A DNA stretch of 45,888 bases from Salinivirgaceae bacterium. GTDB lineage: Bacteria; Bacteroidota; Bacteroidia; Bacteroidales; SZUA-534. Positions 1 to 10,100 of this stretch are shown piece by piece. A model generated the notes under the pieces. The model saw only the letters and a list, made by a program, of their open reading frames with translations, had not been told where the DNA came from and made no database searches. How positions within the stretch are numbered: position 1 is the stretch's first letter; each line of letters starts with the position of its first letter. Position numbers and translations under genes: made by a program. The stretch spans positions 1-45,888 of the forward strand of contig JAUXEM010000007.1 in the NCBI GenBank assembly GCA_030620515.1, given 5' to 3'.

Positions 1-2
1 GG

Positions 3-515
3 CAGGATGAGTATTATTCAGATATTCATAGCAGATACGAAAATAGAGAGTTTATGGAAAAAGATAGTATTCACTTTCCAGATTCATTAAAATATTTTAC
101 AACAAATGGTAGAGTAGTTTATGGTGGTGGTGGAATTATGCCAGATGTATTTGTACCTGTTGACACAACAATTGGTTCAGCATATCTATCTTCAGTATCA
201 AGAAAAGGATTAGAATACCTATTCTGTTTTGAATATACAGATAGTAATCGAAAACAACTTTCTTCATTTAAAACAACCACCGAACTAATTGATTTTTTAA
301 GTGGACAGAATCTTCTTAATAGATTTGTGAAGTTTGCTGAAGAGAACGGTGTTAAAAAAGATGCAAATGGATTAGCCATTTCAGGAAAGGTTATTCATAC
401 CCAAATTGTAGCGTTAATTGCTAGGAATGTATTTGATAATGATGGATTCTATCCTGTAATTAAAGAGATAGATGAAACTTTGCAGGAGGCAATAAAAATC
501 ATAGAAAATAATTAA
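3..515 (+). CDS. C-terminal part of an S41 family (C-terminal processing) peptidase, partial
   Basis: The reading frame is open from base 3 and runs in from upstream of the window, so only the last ~170 residues are present. The segment [20 protein letters not shown] is typical of the stretch after the catalytic core in Bacteroidota carboxyl-terminal processing proteases (tail-specific serine proteases of the cell envelope). The catalytic Ser/Lys and PDZ domain would lie upstream and cannot be checked. The ATG at 54 is internal, because coding potential continues upstream of it without a stop. The gene ends 46 bases before ahcY, on the same strand. Family assignment rests on this one motif block and overall character. 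Confidence 0.75.
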   Translation, partial: QDEYYSDIHSRYENREFMEKDSIHFPDSLKYFTTNGRVVYGGGGIMPDVFVPVDTTIGSAYLSSVSRKGLEYLFCFEYTDSNRKQLSSFKTTTELIDFLSGQNLLNRFVKFAEENGVKKDANGLAISGKVIHTQIVALIARNVFDNDGFYPVIKEIDETLQEAIKIIENN

Positions 516-520
516 CTTTG
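513..520 (+). promoter_or_regulatory. Putative -7 box (TAACTTTG) for ahcY
   Basis: TAACTTTG fits the Bacteroidota -7 consensus TAnnTTTG and begins in the stop codon of the upstream protease gene. It would put the transcription start near 527 and give a leader of about 35 bases. No TTG lies at the ideal -33 distance, so this is a moderate call. Confidence 0.4.
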
Positions 521-561
521 CAAATTATTTTACGTACATAATCGAAATAAATATAAATAAG

Positions 562-2019
562 ATGTTAGAATTATTAAATGAAACAGCAACCTATAAAATA
601 GCAGATATTAGTCTTGCTGAATGGGGAAGAAAAGAGCTTGATTTAGCTGAAATAGAGATGCCTGGATTAATGGCTCTAAGAGAAGAATATAAAGGACAAA
701 AACCGTTGGCTGGAGCAAAAATTATGGGTTCGCTTCATATGACTGTTCAAACGGCAATTCTTATTGAAACTTTAGTTGAGCTTGGCGCTGATGTACGTTG
801 GGTTTCATGCAATATATTTTCAACACAGGACCACGCTGCTGCAGCTGTTGTTGTAGGTAAAGAGGGTACAGTACAATCGCCAAAAGGAACTCCTGTTTTT
901 GCCTGGAAAGGTGAAACATTAGAAGAATATTGGGCGTGTACAAACAAAGCTTTAAACTGGCCCGATGGAAGTGGACCAAACCTTATTTTAGACGATGGCG
1001 GTGATGCCACAATGTTAGTTGTTAAAGGAGCTGAGTTTGAGACTGCAGGTAAGGTACCTGATTTTGATACTAAGATTCATTCCGAAGAAGAGGGTGTGTT
1101 TTTAAAGTTATGTAAAAAAGTATTAGCTGAAAATCCAAAGTGTTGGACTAAAATGCGCGATCAAATTCGTGGCGTTTCCGAAGAAACAACTACAGGCGTT
1201 CACCGTTTATATCAATTAGCCGAAGCTGGAAAATTACCTTTCCCTGCAATTAATGTAAACGACTCAGTAACAAAATCTAAATTTGACAATTTATATGGAT
1301 GCCGCCACTCATTAACAGATGGTATAATGCGTGCATCTGACGTTATGTTAGCTGGAAAAGTTGCTGTTGTATGTGGATATGGTGATGTAGGAAAAGGAAG
1401 TGCTCAATCTCTTCGCGGACAAGGAGCTAGAGTTATTGTTACGGAAATTGATCCAATTTGTGCCCTTCAGGCCGCCATGGAAGGTTATGAAGTAAAAACA
1501 GTGGAAGACGTAGTAGAATATGCCGACATATTTGTAACAACCACTGGTAATAAAGATATTATTACTGCTCAACACATGAGCAAAATGAAAAATATGGCAA
1601 TTGTTGGCAATATTGGTCATTTCGATAACGAAATTCAAATGGCTGAATTAATGGCAACTCCAGGCATCGTAAGAGTTAATATTAAGCCTCAATTTGACAA
1701 ATGGGTATTTGCCGATGGACATAGTGTGTTGCTTTTAGCCGAAGGAAGATTATTAAACTTAGGTTGTGCCACAGGTCATCCTAGTTTTGTAATGTCAGCT
1801 TCATTTACGAATCAAGTTTTGGCGCAAATAGAATTGCATAAAAATAATGAAGCCTATAAAAATCAGGTTTATACTTTACCTAAATATTTAGACGAAAAAG
1901 TTGCTCGTTTACACCTTGATAAATTAGGTGTTAAATTAACACAACTTAGTAAAGACCAGTCTGATTACCTCGGAATACCAATTGATGGACCATATAAGGC
2001 CGATCATTACAGATATTAA
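562..2019 (+). CDS. ahcY: Adenosylhomocysteinase (S-adenosyl-L-homocysteine hydrolase)
   Basis: Cytoplasmic NAD-dependent enzyme that reversibly splits S-adenosylhomocysteine into adenosine and homocysteine, clearing the product of SAM-dependent methylation. The 485-residue length is that of the longer bacterial form, with an insert of roughly 40 residues compared with ~430-residue animal enzymes. Visible signatures are the substrate-domain motif with DQH near the N-terminus, the Rossmann motif [11 protein letters not shown] (around residues 269-279), and the conserved C-terminal tail PYKADHYRY that closes the NAD site. The ATG start gives the normal family N-terminus. The gene is monocistronic: a likely promoter lies in front and an intrinsic terminator directly after it. 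Confidence 0.97.
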   Translation: MLELLNETATYKIADISLAEWGRKELDLAEIEMPGLMALREEYKGQKPLAGAKIMGSLHMTVQTAILIETLVELGADVRWVSCNIFSTQDHAAAAVVVGKEGTVQSPKGTPVFAWKGETLEEYWACTNKALNWPDGSGPNLILDDGGDATMLVVKGAEFETAGKVPDFDTKIHSEEEGVFLKLCKKVLAENPKCWTKMRDQIRGVSEETTTGVHRLYQLAEAGKLPFPAINVNDSVTKSKFDNLYGCRHSLTDGIMRASDVMLAGKVAVVCGYGDVGKGSAQSLRGQGARVIVTEIDPICALQAAMEGYEVKTVEDVVEYADIFVTTTGNKDIITAQHMSKMKNMAIVGNIGHFDNEIQMAELMATPGIVRVNIKPQFDKWVFADGHSVLLLAEGRLLNLGCATGHPSFVMSASFTNQVLAQIELHKNNEAYKNQVYTLPKYLDEKVARLHLDKLGVKLTQLSKDQSDYLGIPIDGPYKADHYRY

Positions 2020-2028
2020 TATATTATT

Positions 2029-2053
2029 AAAGGAGGCTTTAAGCCTCCTTTTT
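2029..2053 (+). terminator. Intrinsic terminator after ahcY
   Basis: Stem AAAGGAGGC / GCCTCCTTT around a short TTTAA loop, followed by a T run. It lies 10 bases after the ahcY stop and overlaps the 3' end of the convergent lipoprotein gene, so it may serve both strands. Confidence 0.85.
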
Positions 2054-2507
2054 AATTGAAAATTCTTAAATAAGTTCCATCGAATGATGTTCTATACGCT
2101 TTAAGAGCTTTAATAGAAGACCCTTTAGAAACAGAACCATTCATGAGTTCATATTGGGATTTACAGCATGGGCAAACTACATTAACAATACTATTCTCAT
2201 CTTTTTCTACAGAACAATTATCTGAAATCTTAAAAGTGCATGTCCTGTCATAGGCTTTAAATTCATCAATACCCGAATGGTATACTATTATCCCATTTCC
2301 ATTATATCCTTCCCTCTCAATATAAGCACTACCACTCACATTTAGCAAATCAATATATACCGGATTCTGCAAATCAATAGTGTAATTTACATAGGCATAA
2401 GGTATAATGTCTTGATTATCATCAGCGCAACTTGCAAAAAAGATGACAATTATTATATAGATTACTAAAAATGTGTTTATTTTTGACTTTTTAAAATAAT
2501 GTTTCAT
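2052..2507 (-). CDS. Rieske-like lipoprotein with altered cluster ligands
   Basis: A 151-residue protein with a hydrophobic N-terminus and lipobox FFASC (lipidated Cys27), so it is probably anchored in the envelope. The C-terminal half has the layout of a Rieske [2Fe-2S] domain: a first loop with YDRTC (Cys90) and a second loop VVCPCCKSQYEL followed by G-x-V-x-x-G and a closing Y-R. A true Rieske site is CxH...CxxH. Here the first His position is Phe92 and the second is Cys115, leaving Cys90, Cys98, Cys112, Cys114 and Cys115. It is convergent with ahcY. Function is unknown; a four-Cys metal site or a structural relic are both possible. The lipoprotein call is solid, the Rieske relationship is by motif. 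Confidence 0.7.
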   Translation of the reverse strand: MKHYFKKSKINTFLVIYIIIVIFFASCADDNQDIIPYAYVNYTIDLQNPVYIDLLNVSGSAYIEREGYNGNGIIVYHSGIDEFKAYDRTCTFKISDNCSVEKDENSIVNVVCPCCKSQYELMNGSVSKGSSIKALKAYRTSFDGTYLRIFN

Positions 2508-2517
2508 GTTTTTTGTA

Positions 2518-2525
2518 CAAAGATA
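2518..2525 (-). promoter_or_regulatory. Putative -7 box (TATCTTTG) for the Rieske-like lipoprotein
   Basis: On the minus strand the box reads TATCTTTG, matching TAnnTTTG. It sits only about 10 bases before the ATG, so the message would have a very short leader. No good -33 element was seen. Confidence 0.35.
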
Positions 2526-2582
2526 TTAAATAACTAATATTTTGAACGATTGAAAAATAGCTTTATTATATTAATACCTAAG

Positions 2583-2939
2583 TTGTGCAAATTTGCAATA
2601 GCTAATCGCTCAATTTGGATTATAAATTTTTTACTTTTGCTTTCAGTATTTTCATTAGCACAAGGAAAGTATTCTATTGATATGAAATCGAAAGATAGAA
2701 GAGTTCCTGTCTCGTATGCGTTTAATGACAAAAAAAATCAATTTGAGAATGCTAGGGTGTGGCGAAAAAACAAACGTATTGAAGACAAAGTATCTAAAAA
2801 AACAAAAAAGCATATATATAGTATACAAACTCACGAAGTGAAAAAGAGAATGAGGAAAGCAGAAAAAAAAGCAAATAATTTCAATAGGGGAAAAGTCCCT
2901 TTGGGTGTTAAACTAAAAAGAATAATAGAAAATGGATGA
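2583..2939 (+). CDS. Small exported basic protein of unknown function
   Basis: I do not recognise a family. The N-terminal stretch NRSIWIINFLLLLSVFSLAQ is a clear signal peptide with the xAQ cleavage site usual in this phylum; the mature part is short and very rich in Lys/Arg. The start is uncertain. No ATG precedes the signal peptide; TTG at 2583 gives a normal n-region, TTG at 2550 is also possible, and the first ATG (2682) would remove the signal peptide. The gene ends ATGGATGA, overlapping the next start by 8 bases, which implies translational coupling. A TAnnTTTG-like box at 2632-2639 inside the signal-peptide codons would favour the 2682 start. Confidence 0.55.
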   Translation: MCKFAIANRSIWIINFLLLLSVFSLAQGKYSIDMKSKDRRVPVSYAFNDKKNQFENARVWRKNKRIEDKVSKKTKKHIYSIQTHEVKKRMRKAEKKANNFNRGKVPLGVKLKRIIENG

Positions 2940-3297
2940 TTTAAAGAATATATTAGTATTTGTAGCCACTATAGCGTTTTTTATATTTTCGGCCATAAGG
3001 AAAAGCAAAAAAAAGACAGCTTCTAAAGGTGGAAATATTTCCGAAAGCATTGAATCTATGTTCGGTCTACAAACTGAACATATTCAACCTAGTAATCAAT
3101 TTGAAGCTCCTGCTAATTTAATTGATGTTAAGAATGATGAAATTAGTAATAAAGAAATTATTATTAAGGAGGAAGTTAATAAAATGCCAAACGAAATAAA
3201 GCAAACTCAAATTACAGATACTATTGAGAACAAGCCTGTATTTGATTTGAAAGAGGCTGTGATCTATTCAGAAATTTTAAAAAGGAAAGAATTCTAG
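2932..3297 (+). CDS. Small single-pass membrane protein of unknown function
   Basis: 121 residues with one N-terminal membrane segment (about residues 6-22, LKNILVFVATIAFFIFSAI) followed by a lysine cluster (RKSKKK), which predicts a cytoplasmic tail. The tail is polar and low in complexity (many N, I, E, K) and ends KRKEF. No known domain was recognised. The ATG overlaps the end of the upstream exported-protein gene by 8 bases, so the two are probably made together and may act together at the membrane. Confidence 0.65.
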   Translation: MDDLKNILVFVATIAFFIFSAIRKSKKKTASKGGNISESIESMFGLQTEHIQPSNQFEAPANLIDVKNDEISNKEIIIKEEVNKMPNEIKQTQITDTIENKPVFDLKEAVIYSEILKRKEF

Positions 3298-3413
3298 GTA
3301 GTTGTAAAGCATCTTTTTGTTTAATGAAATGTGCTTGCATTTATTCTTGAATAATATATATATTTACCGATTCAAAAATGGTGTGATAATAAATTAATCT
3401 AAAATGGGCGATT

Positions 3414-6400
3414 ATGATTAGAAAAGTACTCGTTGTTTTACTCATTTTGTTTGTAGGTGGTGGCTTATATGCTCAATCAGGAGCAGTAAAAGGTAAAGTT
3501 CTTGATATTGAGAGCGGAGAAGCTATACCATTTGCTAACATTATAGTAGAATTGAACGGAAACCAAATTGGAGGGGGAGTTTCCGATTTTGATGGCAATT
3601 ATACGATCAAACCTGTTGCCGCAGGCAAGTATACTGTAAAAGCATCTTATGTAGGATATAAGGGCTTACAAATAGACGGTGTTATTGTAAATAACGATCG
3701 TATTCGTTTTCTCGATTTAAAACTAACTTCATCTACTCAAGATATTGATGAAGTTATAGTTGTGGGCTACCAAGTTCCACTTATCGACAAAGATAACACT
3801 CAACAGGGTGGAACTGTTACTTCGGACGAAATTTCGAAAATGGCAGGTCGTTCTCCTGAGGCTGTAGCTTCTACAGTAGGAGGAGTTTATCAAGAAGATG
3901 GAGAAGTTAAGAGTGTGCGTGGTTCTCGCGATGGATCAACAGTATACTACATTGATGGTGTTAAGGTTAGAGGATCTAACAATATACCTAAGGCATCTAT
4001 TGCAGAAATTTCAGTTGTTACTGGAGGTTTACCTGCAAAATATGGAGATGCAACAGGTGGTGTAATTAGTATTACAACCAAAGGTGCATCGCGTACATAT
4101 TTCGGTGGACTTGAATTAGTTACATCAAAGTTCCTAGATGATTTTAATGAAAATATTGTTGCATTTAACTTATCGGGACCAATATGGCAGCGAACAATAG
4201 TTGATCCTAATAACCCTGAAAACACATATAAAGAACCTATTCTTGGTTTCTTTGTAGCAGGTGAAGGAACATATGTAGAAGACTCGCGTCCGTCTGCAGT
4301 TGGTGTTTGGAAAGCGAAAGATCATATACTTGATAGTATTTCGCGTACTCCTTTATTACCATCATCTGGAGATCAACAAATAGGGATACAAACAGCTAAT
4401 TTTCTGCAAGCAAAAGATTTTGAGAACGTGACTACCAAGCAAAACGTTGCTAGAAGCAGAGGTATGATTGCAGCCAAACTTGATTTTCAACCTGTAAAAA
4501 ATGTAGTATTTACAGTTGGTGGTACTTATGATTATACTGGTGGTAATACATATCACCACAATAGAGGTACTAGTATAGATGCTGTTGCTGATGGCGATAT
4601 ACCTTACTGGGATGCAAGAGCATATCCAAATCAAATATTTAACAGTGCTAATAATGCAAGTTTTAACGAAACAACATGGAGAACTTATGCCAGAATAACG
4701 CAAAAATTTGCTTCTAGCGAGAATGAGAACTCCCTAATTAAAAATGCATATTATACTGTACAGGTTGACTATTCAAAATATAAGTTTGAAAGACAAGATG
4801 AAACTCATAGAGATAATTTCTTTGGATACGGACATATAGGTAATTTTACTACCTATAAAAATAAATCGTATGAATATGGATTAGATACTACAGCTGGTTT
4901 GCAAGGTTATATAATGAATAACTATGCTGATACTCTAGTTACATTTAATCCTAGTGCATTGAACCCTGAATTAACTAGATATACAGAATTGTATTATGAT
5001 TACTTTGGCGGCGCTAACACTTCTACAGATATTGAAAGAGGTAATGGTTTGTTAAACGGACAGATTCCAGATGCTATTTATGGGAAAGTTCAGAATCCAG
5101 GTGAGGTACATAATGAGTATCTATTACAAGATAACGATCAGTTTAGATTTACCGCAATGGGGGCTGCTGATATTAAAGATCATGAAATTTCATTTGGTAT
5201 TGAATTTGAACAAAGAACTAATAGAACGCATTATGTTAAGCCACGTGAATTATGGCAGTTAGCAAGAGATTACACAAATTTCCATATTACAGAACTTGAT
5301 ATTGCAAATCCAATAGTAGGATATGTAACAGATATAAATGGCGATCAAATACATGATAACGATGGGAATTTAGTTTTTAACGATACCATTGATTATAATA
5401 GATTGTATAATAGAAATGCACAATCTTTGTTTGATATTAAGTTCAGAGAAAGCCAAGATATGGATAGCGATGCCTTGAATTGGATAGATATTGATAGCTA
5501 CGATCCAGAGGAACTATCGTTGGACTATTTTAGTGCCGATGAATTATTCAATAATGGTATTCAAAAGGTTGGAGCTTATGGATTTGACGTTTATGGAAAT
5601 AAACTAAACAGTAGTCCTACTTTTGAAGACTTTTTTACTAAAACATACGAATATGGTGGTAGAGATTGGTATGCTAGAGAAAGAGCACCTTTTAAACCAA
5701 TATATATGGCGGGCTATATTCAAGATAAGTTTGCTTTTAATGATTTAATTTTTAACGTTGGTTTACGTGTTGATAGATACGATGCAAACCAAATGGTTCA
5801 GAAAGATGCTTATTTAATTTATGATACATATCAAGTAGGAGAACAGGATTTAGTAGCTTCTGATGATATCCCTTCTAATATCCCAACAGATGCATATGTG
5901 TATGTTGATAATTCATCAGACGCAAAAAATATTGTAGGTTATCGTTCCGAAAATCAATGGTATGATGCTTCAGGTAGTCAGTTAAATGATGCATTAAGCC
6001 TTTTTAGAAATGGTTCAATTCAACCATTTCTTAAATCACCAGGCGATCGCCCAGGTGATAAATCATTTTTAGATGCATTTGAAGATTACAAAGAATCTTA
6101 TTCATTTATGCCGCGCATATCGTTTTCGTTCCCTATATCTGATGAAGCTTTATTTTTTGCGCATTATGATATTTTAACACAAAGGCCTTATTATAACCAA
6201 ATAAATCCTTTCGATTATTTATTTATTGAGCAAAATGCAAATGCAGTTTTTGACAATGCTAATTTGAAACCTGAGAAAACCATTGATTATGAAATAGGTT
6301 TTCAACAAAAGCTAACAAATTCTTCATCGGTAAAGATTTCAGCATTTGTTCGTGAACAACGCGATATGATTCAGATGAGACAGTTAGTAGGAGCGCATCC

Positions 6401-7133
6401 TATTAGCATGAAAACTTATGATAATATTGACTTTGGAACAGTAAAAGGCTTTACGCTTGGTTACGATTTACGTAGAACTAAAAATGTATTGTTTAAAGCA
6501 ACCTATACATTACAGTTTGCTAACTCTACTGGTTCTGATGCAACAGCAGCAGAAAACCTTATTGCTGCAGGCCAGCCAAACTTAAGAACTACGCTACCAA
6601 CTAATTATGATCAGCGTCATGCTTTAAGTATTGTTTTAGATTACCGCTTTAGCGAAGGCAAACAATATAATGGACCACAATGGTTTGGGGTTGATGTTTT
6701 TGCTAATGCTGGAGCTAATTTTGTTATAATGGCTGGTTCAGGAACCCCATATACAAAAAGAGATATTAATACAACTTATGTAGATGGTACTATTAATGGT
6801 TCAAGAATGCCTTGGCGTACTACTGTTAATATGAAAATAGATAAAAGTTTTACTTTAAAATTTGGTAAAACTGAAGGTAAGAAAAAGGTTACTGATTTAA
6901 ATGTGTATATAGATGTGTCAAATTTACTTGATACTAAGAATACACTAAAAGTTTATACATATACTGGTAACCCTGAAGACGATGGCTATTTAACTGCTGC
7001 AAGAAATCAAAGTGAAATTGAAAATACACTTGATCCTGCGGCCTATAGAAATTTTTACTCAATGGTTATTAATAATCCTTCTCGTTATACTTTGCCAAGA
7101 AGAATACGTTTGGGAGTAATGTTCAGTTTTTAA
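3414..7133 (+). CDS. TonB-dependent outer-membrane receptor with carboxypeptidase-like regulatory domain
   Basis: 1239 residues. Signal peptide at residues 1-21 ending YAQ; carboxypeptidase-D-regulatory-like beta-sandwich (about 24-110, GKVLDIESGEAIPFANIIVE); a TonB-box-like region near DIDEVIVVGY; plug domain (about 125-230, with VRGSRDGSTVYYIDGVKVRG and YGDATGGVISITTKG); then a 22-strand-type beta barrel ending in aromatic MFSF, the usual terminal strand. It imports a ligand across the outer membrane using TonB energy. It is followed with no gap by a giant secreted protein and a PorV/PorQ-like protein rather than by a SusD-like lipoprotein, so it is not a classic polysaccharide utilisation pair. 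The ligand is unknown. Confidence 0.9.
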   Translation: MIRKVLVVLLILFVGGGLYAQSGAVKGKVLDIESGEAIPFANIIVELNGNQIGGGVSDFDGNYTIKPVAAGKYTVKASYVGYKGLQIDGVIVNNDRIRFLDLKLTSSTQDIDEVIVVGYQVPLIDKDNTQQGGTVTSDEISKMAGRSPEAVASTVGGVYQEDGEVKSVRGSRDGSTVYYIDGVKVRGSNNIPKASIAEISVVTGGLPAKYGDATGGVISITTKGASRTYFGGLELVTSKFLDDFNENIVAFNLSGPIWQRTIVDPNNPENTYKEPILGFFVAGEGTYVEDSRPSAVGVWKAKDHILDSISRTPLLPSSGDQQIGIQTANFLQAKDFENVTTKQNVARSRGMIAAKLDFQPVKNVVFTVGGTYDYTGGNTYHHNRGTSIDAVADGDIPYWDARAYPNQIFNSANNASFNETTWRTYARITQKFASSENENSLIKNAYYTVQVDYSKYKFERQDETHRDNFFGYGHIGNFTTYKNKSYEYGLDTTAGLQGYIMNNYADTLVTFNPSALNPELTRYTELYYDYFGGANTSTDIERGNGLLNGQIPDAIYGKVQNPGEVHNEYLLQDNDQFRFTAMGAADIKDHEISFGIEFEQRTNRTHYVKPRELWQLARDYTNFHITELDIANPIVGYVTDINGDQIHDNDGNLVFNDTIDYNRLYNRNAQSLFDIKFRESQDMDSDALNWIDIDSYDPEELSLDYFSADELFNNGIQKVGAYGFDVYGNKLNSSPTFEDFFTKTYEYGGRDWYARERAPFKPIYMAGYIQDKFAFNDLIFNVGLRVDRYDANQMVQKDAYLIYDTYQVGEQDLVASDDIPSNIPTDAYVYVDNSSDAKNIVGYRSENQWYDASGSQLNDALSLFRNGSIQPFLKSPGDRPGDKSFLDAFEDYKESYSFMPRISFSFPISDEALFFAHYDILTQRPYYNQINPFDYLFIEQNANAVFDNANLKPEKTIDYEIGFQQKLTNSSSVKISAFVREQRDMIQMRQLVGAHPISMKTYDNIDFGTVKGFTLGYDLRRTKNVLFKATYTLQFANSTGSDATAAENLIAAGQPNLRTTLPTNYDQRHALSIVLDYRFSEGKQYNGPQWFGVDVFANAGANFVIMAGSGTPYTKRDINTTYVDGTINGSRMPWRTTVNMKIDKSFTLKFGKTEGKKKVTDLNVYIDVSNLLDTKNTLKVYTYTGNPEDDGYLTAARNQSEIENTLDPAAYRNFYSMVINNPSRYTLPRRIRLGVMFSF

Positions 7134-7157
7134 TTGATAACTTTTAATTTTAAAAAA

Positions 7158-10100
7158 ATGAATAAAGTTAGATATATAGTTTTATTATTTATACTGTGTT
7201 TAGGGATAACTTCTCAGGCAAGGGATTATCGCAAAGGCTCAGAAAGGAAATCTGCAGAGAATGTTACAGCGGGATGTTTACCGGGAGCAACATCTTCAGA
7301 TTTAGACCTGAATAATGTTCGTGCATTGATCCATACAGGTGGTGATATGTGGTGGGATTTAGCAAATAATGCTAGATATGAGGTACCTAAAGGTTCTGGT
7401 AAACAAGCTCTTTTTGCTGGTGGTATTTGGATAGGTGGTGTTGATGTTAATGGCCAGCTTAGGTTAGCTGCTAAAACCTATCGTTCACAAGGTAACGATT
7501 ACTGGCCTGGTCCGCTAATTTCTTCAGGTGAGGGAATTGCTAGTGTAACACCCGATATTTGTAGTAGGTATGATAAACACCATAAAATTACAAAAGAAGA
7601 GGTTGAGGAATTTAGAAGTTGGTATAATGCCGATGCTATAACTAAAGATAAAGATTTTCCAGATTATTCTGTACCATTAGTAATTCAAGAATGGCCTGCA
7701 CACGGTCCAACAGATGCTGGTGCATACGATTATTATTTGGCTCCTTTTGCCGATGTTGATGGTGATGGAGTTTATAATTATCTTAATGGTGATTATCCTA
7801 ATTTTATTTTCGATAATAGTGGTGGTTGTAATTACGCTCCTGAGCGTAGAGCAGAAAATCTTAATTCTGCAAGTCAAAAACTATTTGGCGATATGACAAT
7901 GTGGTGGGTATATAACGATAAAGGTAATATTCATACTCAATCGCCTGGTGCTGCTGCTATTGGCATGGAGATTAGAGGGCAAGCCTTTGCGTTTTCTACC
8001 AACGATGAGCTTAATAACATGACCTTTTATAATTATCAAGTTATAAATAGATCAACCTTTACTTTAGCCGATGCTTATTTTGGTGTATGGACAGATGCCG
8101 ACCTTGGAGATGCTGATGATGATTTTGTGGGTTGCGATGTTGCCCAAGGACTTGGTTATCTTTATAATGGTAAACCAGTAGATGGTGATGGTAGTGGAAA
8201 AACCTACGGAGCATCACCTCCAGCAATAGGAATCGACTTTTTTGAAGGACCTTACCAAGATTTAAATTCAAAAGATGATTTATCATCTTGGGAAGAAGCA
8301 AATAGAGTTAATCTTGATTGTCAGAACGGATACGGTCTAAATTCTGATAAAGAGTGGGTGCAAATGGGCCAAGGTGATATATTTAATGGAAATATAAATG
8401 GTTTAAACTTTGGCGATGGAATAGTTGATAATGAACGTTGGGGAATGAGACGATTCATATATAATAACATAGATGGTAACCCTGGACAACAAGATCCAGA
8501 AACAGCAGTTGAATTTTACAATTACTTAAAAGGTATATGGAAAGATGGTGTTCCAATGACATATGGTAAAACTGGCTATAGAGATGGTACACTGAATGCA
8601 AATTTTATGTTCCCAAACAATACTGACCAATGTGGCTGGGGTACTGGTGGTGAAAAACAAGCTGATTGGAATGAAGAAACTGCAAATAATGGGGGTTCTA
8701 ATGACCCAAATGATAGAAGGTTTGTGCAGTCTGCAGGTCCATTTACACTAGAACCTGGTGCAGTTAACGATATAACTATCGGAGTAGTTTGGGCAAGAGC
8801 AAATAGTACGCCTTGGGCTTCTGTTCAAGAGGTTAGAAAAGCTGATATAAAAGCTCAACGTCTATTTGAAAATTGTTTTCAATTAATTGACGGGCCAGAT
8901 GCTCCTGATCTTCATATTGTTGAGCTTTCAAATAGTCTTATTTTTCATATATCCAATAAAACTAAATCAAATAATTATTTGGAAGGTTATAGTGCGAAAG
9001 ATCCTTTTATTGATGATGGAGTACCTGAAGAGGATAAATGGTTTGATTTTCAGGGATATCAAGTATATCAATTGAAGAACCAAAATGTTACAATGGCAGA
9101 AATTGATGATAATAATTTTGCTAGACAAATATTTCAGTGCGATGTGCAGGATGATATTATTAATTTAATTAATTTCAGCTGGGATCCTGACTTACAGGCT
9201 ATGATTCCAGTTGAGAAAGTTGCTGGGCTTAACAAGGGTGTTCTACACTCATTTGAGATTGAAGTTGATGCTTTTGCATCAGGTAACAATAAAACTTTAG
9301 TTAATTATAAAGATTACTATTATGTTGCTGTTGCTTACGCGCACAATAATTATGCTCCTTACGACCCAGTTAACGATGGCGCTTTAGGTAAACAAACTGC
9401 ACCTTATTTAGCAGGTCGTAGAAATGTGAAAACTTACTCTGCAACCCCTAACTCAATTGCATCGCATAATGGTGGAACGGAGCTAAATTCTGTGTATGGA
9501 ATGACTCCTAATTTATATTATAAAGAGGGACGCGGAACTGGCTATAACTATTTAAGATTAACTGAAAGTACAAAAAACAGTATTCTATCTAAAACAGATA
9601 TTCCGTTTAAGGCCGATTCTTTAATTTATGAGGTAAATGGTGGTCCAGTTGAAGTTAAAGTTATTGATCCTATAAACATAATTAGTGCCGATTATGAATT
9701 AAGGCTAAGTAAAGATTCTGTACACCTTAAGAGTGGTTACTATAACCCTTCTGATTCATTGAATGCTAATAACAAAACTGGCCAAATTCATGATACTAAG
9801 TGGGAATTAGCTTGGACAGTTGATGGTGTTGATAAAATGGTGGTTTCAAATAATTGGATTCGATACCAGAATGAAATGCTTATTCCCGAAATTGGGCTGT
9901 CCATTGCTTTATCGCAGGTTGAATTCCCAGGTAAAAAATATTCAAATGCTTTCGATGATTTAGAAAATATTAATAATGGTTTTGTAGGAGACAATTCATA
10001 CTATGAAGATGATGCAATTCATTGGGTAGATGGTATTCCAAATTTGGATGGAACTACTTATTTGAACTGGATTAGAGTAGGTAGTGTTGACTCTGAAGAT

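Noticed and set aside
2534-2731. Minus-strand open frame of 65 codons opposite the small exported protein gene
   Set aside because: It lies antisense to a frame with a clear signal peptide and has no recognisable features.
3414-7133. SusC of a polysaccharide utilisation locus
   Set aside because: No SusD-like gene or glycoside hydrolase is nearby, and the next genes are T9SS-like.
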